From the NCBI GenBank assembly GCA_050747525.1, contig JBOGOC010000097.1, positions 62,001 through 126,000 on the forward strand: a DNA stretch of 64,000 bases, read 5' to 3'. Positions 58,136 to 64,000 of the stretch are shown piece after piece. A model generated the notes under the pieces. That model searched no databases. It saw nothing but the letters and a program-made list of their open reading frames with translations, and had not been told where the DNA came from. The translations under genes and the position numbers were made by a program. Position 1 is the first letter of the stretch; every line of letters starts with the position of its first letter. Source of the DNA: JBOGOC01 sp050747525 (GTDB lineage Bacteria; Acidobacteriota; Polarisedimenticolia; JACPZX01; DASXTC01).

Positions 58136-58795
58136 ATGACCGCCATCCTGCCAGCCCTCGCCCTGCTCCTCGTCGTCCCTGCTGCCGGCGCCCAGGAAAA
58201 AACCTCCCCGCCCAGCAAGACCTGGAACTTCGATTCTGACAAACCTGAGGCGCCGCCTGTCGGGTTCACGTTCGACAGGACCGGTGGAGGCCCAGTCGGT
58301 CGGTGGGTCGTCCTGGCCATGCAGGGCGCGCCCAGCGGCGGACAGGTCTTGGCGCAACTCGACGCGGATGCAACCAGCGCCCGCTTCCCGGTGGCGGTGG
58401 CCGACGAACCGGCCGTGCGCGACCTTCGTCTCACCGTCAAGTGCAAGCCGGTGTCCGGAAATGTCGACCAGGCCTGCGGTCTCGTGTTTCGATACCGCGA
58501 CGCGAACAACTACTACATCACGCGGTCGAACGCTCTGGAGGGGAACATCAGGCTGTACTATGTGAAGGATGGCCAACGGAAGCAGATCGCGAGCTTTGCC
58601 GGCTCCGTCTCCGCTGACGCCTGGCACGAGCTCGGTATGGAAGCGAAGGGCGAGCACATCGAAGTGTTCTGGGACGGAAAGCGGGTGCTCTCCGCCGACG
58701 ACAAGACATTCCCGGACGCGGGCAAGGTCGGCGTATGGACGAAGGCCGACTCCGTCACCTACTTCGACGACCTGAGTCTCACAACGCCGAACTGA
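58136..58795 (+). CDS. Secreted jelly-roll protein (DUF1080 / LamG-like)
   Basis: About 219 residues. Signal peptide ends PAAGAQ. The mature part reads TWNFDSDKPEAPPVGFTFDRTGGGPVGRWVVLAMQGAPSGGQVLAQLDADAT, then LTVKCKPVSGNVDQACGLVFRYRDANNYYITRSNALEGNIRLYYVKDGQRKQIA and HELGMEAKGEHIEVFWDGKRVLSADDKTFPDAGKVGVWTKADSVTYFDDLSL. This is the concanavalin-like 3-keto-disaccharide-hydrolase/DUF1080 pattern. No catalytic residues can be named. It sits in the co-directional metal block, 36 bases after the DMT gene. Confidence 0.8.
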   Translation: MTAILPALALLLVVPAAGAQEKTSPPSKTWNFDSDKPEAPPVGFTFDRTGGGPVGRWVVLAMQGAPSGGQVLAQLDADATSARFPVAVADEPAVRDLRLTVKCKPVSGNVDQACGLVFRYRDANNYYITRSNALEGNIRLYYVKDGQRKQIASFAGSVSADAWHELGMEAKGEHIEVFWDGKRVLSADDKTFPDAGKVGVWTKADSVTYFDDLSLTTPN

Positions 58796-58851
58796 GGTCG
58801 TTCATCGATGCCGACAAGGGATGACGACCTTCTCCCCGAACCCTCTCGCGG

Positions 58852-58935
58852 ATGACGGGCGCCGGGGAGAACGCCATCATCCTGACCGTCATCACGGGCG
58901 GGCTGCTCGGCCTCGCCCGGTCCTTCCTCACGTGA
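58852..58935 (+). pseudogene. Short membrane-protein fragment
   Basis: 27 codons read TGAGENAIILTVITGGLLGLARSFLT and stop at 58935, overlapping the start of the next gene. The sequence resembles the last helix of a prepilin-peptidase-like or other small integral-membrane protein, but it is too short to assign. Confidence 0.25.
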
Positions 58936-59696
58936 GAGCGTCGTCCCGCCCTTCGACAGTATGGATCCTGAGGCCCTGGATCGTCGTGCTGGTCATTCCG
59001 GCTGAGTTGTCGGGCGTCGCGCTGGCGTACCGTCCGTTCGACGGCACGGACGCCGCCGTGGTCGATCCACGCGAGATCGAGATCGAAGTGGGTCCGCTCG
59101 GCTTTCTCGACGACGAGGGCGAGGAGTACCTGGTCGGCCCGGCTGTGGTCGTCAACTGGGGGATCGCGCCGGAATGGGAGGTCGTCGTCGAGGGCACGGG
59201 AGTTTTCCCGCGGGATACCGGCGAGGACGAGCACCGCTTCCGGTTCGAGGATACTGCGGCGCTCCTCAAGGGAGTCCTTCGAAGCGGCGCACTCCAGGAT
59301 GCCGCTGGCGCGAGCCTCGCCGTCGAAGGCGGTTTCCTCCTGCCTACGGTTCATGGAGAATCGGGGATGGGCGCCAGCGCGGCACTGATCGTTTCGTGGC
59401 GGCTGGGCCGCGCCATGCTCCACCTGAACGCTGAGGCCGAACGGTCGCGAGCCGGGAAGCCCGGTCTCTTCACCGGGGCCATTGTGGAAGGTCCGGATTC
59501 GTGGTGGGTCCGTCCGGTCGGAGAAGTGTCTCTACAGGGCGAAAGTGGCGACGGCAGTGTCCGGTCGGTCCTCATCGGCCTGATTGCAAGAGCCGGCGGT
59601 CGACTGACATTCGACGCCGCCGTCAGGCTCGAGCGCGGTGGGAAGTTCAGGGGCCATGAGCTACGCGCAGGGTTCACGGTAGTTCTGCCTCAATGA
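58932..59696 (+). CDS. Exported beta-rich protein of unknown function, probably outer membrane
   Basis: About 254 residues from GTG 58932, which overlaps the stop of a short upstream frame. A hydrophobic signal (PWIVVLVIPAELSGVALA) is followed by alternating beta strands: EIEIEVGPLGFL, YLVGPAVVVNWGIAPEWEVVVEGTGVF, ALIVSWRLGRAMLHLNAEAERSR, and a final strand ELRAGFTVVLPQ. This pattern (two-residue periodicity, aromatic girdle weak) suggests a beta barrel like those annotated as transporter-associated OMPs. The ABC substrate-binding gene starts inside its stop (ATGA), so the two are coupled, and it may be the outer-membrane entry point of the iron system. Function is inferred from position only. 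Confidence 0.65.
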   Translation: MRASSRPSTVWILRPWIVVLVIPAELSGVALAYRPFDGTDAAVVDPREIEIEVGPLGFLDDEGEEYLVGPAVVVNWGIAPEWEVVVEGTGVFPRDTGEDEHRFRFEDTAALLKGVLRSGALQDAAGASLAVEGGFLLPTVHGESGMGASAALIVSWRLGRAMLHLNAEAERSRAGKPGLFTGAIVEGPDSWWVRPVGEVSLQGESGDGSVRSVLIGLIARAGGRLTFDAAVRLERGGKFRGHELRAGFTVVLPQ

Positions 59697-60736
59697 AGGG
59701 AGCGACGATGATGGGTTCATGGGCCCGAACGATAACGCTCGCCACCGGGCTCGCCGCGATCGGCTGCATGGCCGGCGGTATCGGATGCCGATCCGACATC
59801 GCCGAAGTAGTGGCCTATACGTCCGTGGACCAGGTGTTCTCCGAGCCGGTGTTCCGCGCATTCGAGGAACGCAGCGGAATCCGGGTGCGGGCGGTTTATG
59901 ACACGGAAGAGACCAAGAGCACCGGCGTTCTGAACCGCCTGCTCGCCGAGGCCGCCCACCCCCAGGCCGACGTCTTCTGGTCCGGCGACCCGGTGCGACC
60001 ATTCATCCTGATTCGCAAGGGCCTGGTTGAACCCTACCAGTCTCCTGCGGCGACCGGGTTGCCTGTGTCGTTCAGGGCAGACGACGGAAGCTGGAGCGGC
60101 TTCGCCGCCCGCGCTCGCGTACTTCTTGTCAATCGTGACTTGGTCCGCGTGGAGGACATGCCGGGATCGATCCGCGATCTCGCCGATCCCTGCTGGCGCG
60201 GCAGGGCCGCCATCGCCAACCCCTTGTTCGGAACCACGACGATGCACGTCGCCGCGCTCTTCACATTGTGGGGAGAGGAGCCGGCGCGGAATTTCCTCGA
60301 AGACCTGAAGCGCAATGCCGTCCGCATCGCGGGCTCGAACGGAGAGGTCCGGAGGCTGGTGGTCGCCGGAGAGGTGGCCTTCGGCCTGACCGACACGGAC
60401 GACGCGAACGAGGCCCTCAAGGCGGGGGCGCCGGTGGAAGTCGTCTACCCGGACCAAGGAGGACAGGGGACCCTGGTGATGCCGACCGTCGCCGTCCTGC
60501 TGCGTGGCGGGCCGAACCGCGAGGCCGGGAGGAAGCTGATCGACCATCTCCTTGCCGCGGAGACGGAGGAAGTGATGGCCCTCCGTGCCGCGCACATGCC
60601 GCTGCGCCCAGGCGTTCCGGTGCCGTCCGGCGTGAGGCGCGTCGAAGAGATCGATGCCGCCCAGGTTGACTACGCCCGGGTTGCAGAGACGATGGAGTCA
60701 ATCCAGGAATGGCTGCGAAGCTGGTCGGGTTACTGA
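59693..60736 (+). CDS. Iron(III)-type ABC transporter substrate-binding protein (FbpA/FutA-like)
   Basis: About 347 residues. ATG 59693 overlaps the upstream stop; an in-frame ATG at 59708 follows AAGGGAG and may be used instead. Signal or lipoprotein-type start (LATGLAAIGCMAGGIGC). The mature protein has VVAYTSVDQVFSEPVFRAFEERSGIRVRAVYDTEETKSTGVLNRLLAEAAHPQADVFWSGDPV, the FbpA/FutA fold, with conserved GLVEPY and WSGFAARARVLLVN. The tyrosine pair that binds ferric iron in FbpA is not obvious. It delivers the ligand to the permease encoded directly downstream (28-base overlap). Confidence 0.85.
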   Translation: MKGATMMGSWARTITLATGLAAIGCMAGGIGCRSDIAEVVAYTSVDQVFSEPVFRAFEERSGIRVRAVYDTEETKSTGVLNRLLAEAAHPQADVFWSGDPVRPFILIRKGLVEPYQSPAATGLPVSFRADDGSWSGFAARARVLLVNRDLVRVEDMPGSIRDLADPCWRGRAAIANPLFGTTTMHVAALFTLWGEEPARNFLEDLKRNAVRIAGSNGEVRRLVVAGEVAFGLTDTDDANEALKAGAPVEVVYPDQGGQGTLVMPTVAVLLRGGPNREAGRKLIDHLLAAETEEVMALRAAHMPLRPGVPVPSGVRRVEEIDAAQVDYARVAETMESIQEWLRSWSGY

Positions 60737-62298
60737 AGTCGCCTTTCAGACGATCCCAGCAATCGATTGCCCTGACGGCTGCGTCGGCGGTGGTGTGCCT
60801 GGCGGTCCTCGTCCCATTCGCATGCCTGCTGGCGGAGACGTGGGACGCGGGGGGAGCGGCCGCGCGTGTCCTTGTCTCGGCAGCACCGTGGCGGCTCCTG
60901 CTCCGTTCCGTCGTTTTTTCGGTCGCCGTGACGTCCCTCGCGCTGGTCATTGGTGTGCCGCTCGGAGTGCTGCTGGCCCGGACCGATGTCCCCGCGCGCC
61001 GTCTCGCATGGGTCATCCATTCGTTCCCGTTGTTCCTGCCACCATTCCTTCCGGCTCTGGGATGGTTCTACCTGTTTGGAACGAACGGGTTCCTCGGCAC
61101 GGCGGCCTCGTCGCGGCTGCTCTTCAGCGAGTGCGGGCTGATCGCCGTGCTCGGCCTGGCCTTCTCGCCCGTCGTCACCTCGCTGGTGGGGCTCGGTGTC
61201 CTCGGCGTGGACGCGAGCCTGGAGGACGCGGCGCGCTGCGTGGCGGGACCCGGGAGGGTTGCGGCGCGCATTCTCCTTCCAGCGGCTGCCCCGGCAGTGG
61301 CCATGGCGGGCATCGTTGTTTTTGCCATGACTGTCTCCGAGCTGGCCGTGCCGTCCTTCCTCCGGGTGGAGGTATTTCCGGCTGCGGTTTTTGCCCGTCT
61401 CGGCGGTCTCGATTACGCGCCGGGAGAGGCGTTCGCGCTCGCCCTCCCTCTGCTCCCCGTAGCCTTGGCGCTGCTCTGGCTCGAGCAGCGCTTCGTCGGC
61501 CGTCGGTCCTTCGCCGTCCTGGGGCTTCGTAGCCTGTCGCGAAGCCCCATGCTGCTCGGGCGCCGGTGGCGGCGGCCCGCGATCATCCTCTGCTGGCTCG
61601 TCGCGCTGGTGTCCGCCGCCCCCGTCGCGGCTCTGGCGGTTCGTGCGGGCACCGGAGGTCTCGCCAGCCTGCCGGCCTGGATCGGAGGGGCGCCCTGGAA
61701 CAGCCTTCGGGCGGGTATCGCGGCAGCCACCCTCATCACCGGCCTCGGGCTCGTTCTCGGACACGCGCTCGCCCGGCGCCTGCCGGGCTCCGGACCCCTC
61801 GACACCGTGGTCGTCCTGGGATTCGTGGCGCCCGCCCCGGTCATCGGGGTGGGACTCGTCGCAGCCTGGAACCGCCCCGCAACCCAGCTGCTCTACGGCA
61901 GCGCCGGTATCCTGGTCCTGGGCCTGCTGGCTCGCTACGCCGTCATCGGGCTGCGCACCGTGGCAGCGTCCGTCGCTCAGGCTTCCCCGTCATTCGAGGA
62001 GGCCGCGGCCGTCGGCGGTGCGGGATACTGGAGACGTCTTACGGGGATTGTGCTCCCGCTCCACGCCCGGGGTGTCGGCCTCGCATGGCTCCTGGCGCTC
62101 GTCTTCTGCCTGCGTGACCTGGAGACGTCGATCCTCTTCTACCCGCCGGGCGGCGAGCCGCTTCCTGTGCGCATCTTCACCCTCGAAGCGAATGGGCCCG
62201 AACCTGTCGTGGCCGCGCTGGCCGTCGTGCAGGCGGGGCTCGTCGCCGCGGTGTTCGCGCTCGGATCCGTCCTGATCTTTCGGCAGAGAACGACATGA
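60709..62298 (+). CDS. Iron-type ABC transporter permease (two-domain, FbpB-like)
   Basis: About 529 residues with 12 helices in two homologous halves, the fused FbpB/SfuB layout. Each half carries the EAA-type coupling loop: LEDAARCVAGPGRVAARILLPAAAPAVAMAG in the first and FEEAAAVGGAGYWRRLTGIVLPLHARGVGLA in the second. The first helix is ALTAASAVVCLAVLVPFACLL. The gene overlaps the substrate-binding gene by 28 bases and the ATPase gene by four (ATGA). Confidence 0.88.
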   Translation: MAAKLVGLLKSPFRRSQQSIALTAASAVVCLAVLVPFACLLAETWDAGGAAARVLVSAAPWRLLLRSVVFSVAVTSLALVIGVPLGVLLARTDVPARRLAWVIHSFPLFLPPFLPALGWFYLFGTNGFLGTAASSRLLFSECGLIAVLGLAFSPVVTSLVGLGVLGVDASLEDAARCVAGPGRVAARILLPAAAPAVAMAGIVVFAMTVSELAVPSFLRVEVFPAAVFARLGGLDYAPGEAFALALPLLPVALALLWLEQRFVGRRSFAVLGLRSLSRSPMLLGRRWRRPAIILCWLVALVSAAPVAALAVRAGTGGLASLPAWIGGAPWNSLRAGIAAATLITGLGLVLGHALARRLPGSGPLDTVVVLGFVAPAPVIGVGLVAAWNRPATQLLYGSAGILVLGLLARYAVIGLRTVAASVAQASPSFEEAAAVGGAGYWRRLTGIVLPLHARGVGLAWLLALVFCLRDLETSILFYPPGGEPLPVRIFTLEANGPEPVVAALAVVQAGLVAAVFALGSVLIFRQRTT

Positions 62299-63062
62299 AC
62301 GAGTCGATAGCCTTCGACGGTGTGTCGCTTCGCCTTGCAGGCCGTACGGTGCTGGACGGATTCTCGCTGACCGTCCATCGGGGCGACACCCTCGCCTTGC
62401 TCGGGCGATCGGGCTGCGGCAAGACGAGCGTGCTGCGCCTCGCGCTGGGTCTTATCGCCCCTGATCGAGGATGTGTGCGGCTGCGCGGCGAGGTCGTCAG
62501 CCGCGAAGGGCGCGTCCTCCGGCTCCCGGAAGAGCGTCGACTGGCGGTGGTCTTCCAGGATCTGGCCCTGTGGCCGCACCTCACGGTCCGGGGCAACCTG
62601 GAGTTCGGACTGGCCGCCGCCCGCGTGCCGCCCGCGGAGAGGATGGCCCGGATCGCCGAGATCGTGAGACTGGTGGGGATCAAGGACAAGGAAGAATCCT
62701 ACCCTGGGGACCTTTCCGGTGGAGAGAGGCAGCGGGTGGCGATCGCGCGCGCCCTCGTGCTCGACCCGGAGGCAGTGCTCCTGGACGAGCCACTGAGCAA
62801 CCTCGACGTGAGCCTCAAGCGGGAGCTCCTGCGACTGTTCCGGGATCTGATCGAGCGGCGCGGCGCGACCGCCATCTACGTCACCCACGATCCGCATGAG
62901 GCGATCTTTCTCGCAAACCGCATCGCGGTCATGGAGCAGGGTCAGATCATTCAGGAAGGAACCGCTGCGGAACTCGCGTCGGCACCAGCAAGCGAGTTTG
63001 TCAGGGAACTGGTTGTCAACCTGAACGGCCGGCCGTTCGCAACTGGGAGGGACGAAGCATGA
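62295..63062 (+). CDS. Iron-type ABC transporter ATPase (FbpC-like)
   Basis: About 255 residues. Walker A is GRSGCGKTS (37-45), the signature is LSGGERQRVAIARAL, Walker B VLLDEPLSNLD and the switch histidine lies in YVTHDPHEA. The sequence lacks the extra C-terminal OB domain of long FbpC/PotA forms; the chain ends soon after EFVRELV. It powers the adjacent permease. It is the last gene of the co-oriented block that begins at 49703; the tRNA-Leu gene lies 112 bases downstream on the other strand. Confidence 0.9.
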   Translation: MNESIAFDGVSLRLAGRTVLDGFSLTVHRGDTLALLGRSGCGKTSVLRLALGLIAPDRGCVRLRGEVVSREGRVLRLPEERRLAVVFQDLALWPHLTVRGNLEFGLAAARVPPAERMARIAEIVRLVGIKDKEESYPGDLSGGERQRVAIARALVLDPEAVLLDEPLSNLDVSLKRELLRLFRDLIERRGATAIYVTHDPHEAIFLANRIAVMEQGQIIQEGTAAELASAPASEFVRELVVNLNGRPFATGRDEA

Positions 63063-63174
63063 GGCCAGGTCGCCGCCGATCACAGTTCTCCTGTCGATTC
63101 ATCCACTTCCATCTCGACAGGAACACAAGCTCGCGCACGACGGGATGGTCCCGCGGCTCCCGCGGTGGCCCTGA

Positions 63175-63263
63175 TGGTGCCGGGGGCGGGGATCGAACCC
63201 GCATGCCGCTTGCGCGGCAGGGGATTTTAAGTCCCCTGCGTCTGCCAGTTCCGCCACCCCGGC
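63175..63263 (-). tRNA. tRNA-Leu (anticodon TAA), intact
   Basis: 89 bases including encoded CCA. The acceptor stem GCCGGGG pairs with CCCCGGC (plus-strand ends tggtgcc... and ...ccccggc). D arm ggcggaactggcagacgc, anticodon stem-loop GGGGA-CTTAAAA-TCCCC with anticodon TAA, long class II variable arm tgccgcgcaagcggca, and T arm gcgggTTCGATccccgc. It is the reference for the six 3' halves in this window and has the same orientation as five of them. Confidence 0.97.
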
Positions 63264-63369
63264 CGCGGCCAGTATAAGGCCCGAAGGGCAGTCCATCTGG
63301 GGGCGAGCGGAGGGTGAGGCGGTTTTCATGGGCACGCACTCGCGGGTTTTGGGGTAATCTCGGCCCATC

Positions 63370-63867
63370 ATGTCGGCCAGGTCGAGCTTCATCCGGCGAC
63401 TTCTTGCCCGTCAGGTCCGGCCGCGGGCCGGGCATCGGGCCCCGGGTCTGCTGGAAGCGTGCCTGGGGCCTCTCGAGGTCCGCGTGCTCGAGACCCTCTG
63501 GCAGCGCACGGGTGAGGCGGGCGTCCGCGACATTCTGGGCGGCTTCCCGGGCATCGCCTACACGACTCTCATGACCACGCTCGATCGCCTCCACAAGAAG
63601 GGTTGTCTCGAGCGGCGCAAGGACGGCCGTGCCTACTTGTATTCTCCCCGGTACCGGCGCGAGGAGCTGGAAGCGGTGCTGGCGCGCGACGCCATCGAGG
63701 ATCTTCTCCGCGACGGTGTCCGGGCGTCCGCGCCGGAGCCGGTTCTCGTGGGTTTCGTCGAGGCCATCGGAGGGCGTGATGCCCGGATGCTGGACGAGCT
63801 CGAGCGGCTCGTGAGGCGATACAGGGCTGCGGCGCGCCGTCATTCACGCCGTGGAGGGACCGAATGA
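63370..63867 (+). CDS. BlaI/MecI-family repressor
   Basis: About 165 residues. The winged-helix part reads LGPLEVRVLETLWQRTGEAGVRDILGGFPGIAYTTLMTTLDRLHKKGCLERRKDGRAYLYSP, the BlaI/MecI/CopY pattern with recognition helix YTTLMTTLDRL. A helical dimerisation tail follows. The first ~25 residues are a basic extension. It overlaps the next gene by ATGA. The pair BlaI plus BlaR1-like M56 protease forms a signal cascade in which the protease destroys the repressor. Confidence 0.9.
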   Translation: MSARSSFIRRLLARQVRPRAGHRAPGLLEACLGPLEVRVLETLWQRTGEAGVRDILGGFPGIAYTTLMTTLDRLHKKGCLERRKDGRAYLYSPRYRREELEAVLARDAIEDLLRDGVRASAPEPVLVGFVEAIGGRDARMLDELERLVRRYRAAARRHSRRGGTE

Positions 63868-64000
63868 GGATGGCCCTGCTCGCCGTGTGCAGCACGCTGC
63901 TCATCTTCGCGGCCGCCAACGCCGTGGCCTCGGTTCTCATGATGCTGCACTGGCGCAGCCGCCGCGCGGCATGGATGCGCCGGTCCGCCTCGAGCCTTCT
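63864..64000 (+). CDS. Start of a BlaR1/M56-type membrane protein (runs off the window)
   Basis: 45 codons read RMALLAVCSTLLIFAAANAVASVLMMLHWRSRRAAWMRRSASSLL and continue past base 64000. One membrane helix followed by a basic loop and ATGA overlap with a BlaI gene match the N-terminus of BlaR1/MecR1-like M56 peptidases. Only context supports the assignment; the HExxH motif would lie outside. Confidence 0.65.
   Translation, partial: MRMALLAVCSTLLIFAAANAVASVLMMLHWRSRRAAWMRRSASSL

Noticed and set aside
1..64000. CRISPR arrays
   Set aside because: No regularly spaced short repeats with unique spacers were seen; the repeats present are tRNA halves, arm motifs and in-frame protein repeats.

Overview
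The window is about 64 kb of GC-rich bacterial DNA. Large secreted multidomain proteins, outer-membrane proteins (a DUF2860 barrel, a CzcC-type channel), lipoproteins, two sigma/anti-sigma pairs and a selenoprotein candidate point to a diderm bacterium. The mix of a MopE-type metal-binding motif, HAF repeats, FG-GAP repeats and bacterial GH47 resembles uncultivated Acidobacteriota or Eisenbacteria-like soil and sediment genomes. That placement is inference; there is no rRNA or core marker here.

Left part (1-35.4 kb): an AraC regulator entering from the left edge, two amidohydrolases, a ~2000-residue subtilase with three ~160-residue C-terminal repeats, a sulfatase, an MFS transporter, a glyoxalase-fold protein, a HAF-repeat protein, an Ada-AlkA fusion, a GH47 mannosidase facing a PIG-V-like mannosyltransferase, a DUF2860 protein and a D,D-peptidase. 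Then come an overlapping operon (sigma factor, zinc-finger anti-sigma, TPR-CHAT protease) followed by a large secreted HExxH metalloprotease, RlpA and a membrane-anchored PQQ propeller protein.

Right part (35.4-63.3 kb): the DNA is punctuated by five 3' halves of tRNA-Leu genes, all on the minus strand and all cut at the anticodon loop. They lie in the same orientation as one intact tRNA-Leu(TAA) at 63175-63263. A sixth half lies inverted at 4574-4629. Four of the five minus-strand halves carry recognisable conserved flanks of two families, and a tyrosine-integrase C-terminal remnant sits next to the half at 35584. I read this as a tandem array of integrated elements (or cassettes) that used tRNA-Leu as attachment site and have lost their integrases. 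Segment cargo: FkbM methyltransferase, DHA2 efflux pump and monooxygenase (35.6-40.2 kb); TetR, C45-LRR lipoprotein and FG-GAP protein (40.3-44.9 kb); DUF2252 (44.9-47.6 kb); ECF sigma, membrane partner and a SelW/Rdx selenoprotein candidate with in-frame UGA and a SECIS-like hairpin (47.6-49.4 kb); and a 13-kb co-oriented metal-homeostasis block (His-rich protein, CzcCBA efflux, exported SOD, ChrB remnant, DMT permease with His-rich tail, FbpABC-like iron importer; 49.4-63.1 kb). The right edge holds a BlaI repressor and the start of a BlaR1/M56 gene.

A second theme is gene decay. At least fourteen truncated, frameshifted or internally deleted remnants lie at gene borders (FAD oxidoreductase, agmatine deiminase, TetR, HAD, beta-helix, integrase, Y2 transposase, DUF998, SnoaL, TPR, ChrB and others), as expected of a region with repeated insertion and deletion. 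No CRISPR array, rRNA or intact transposon was seen.
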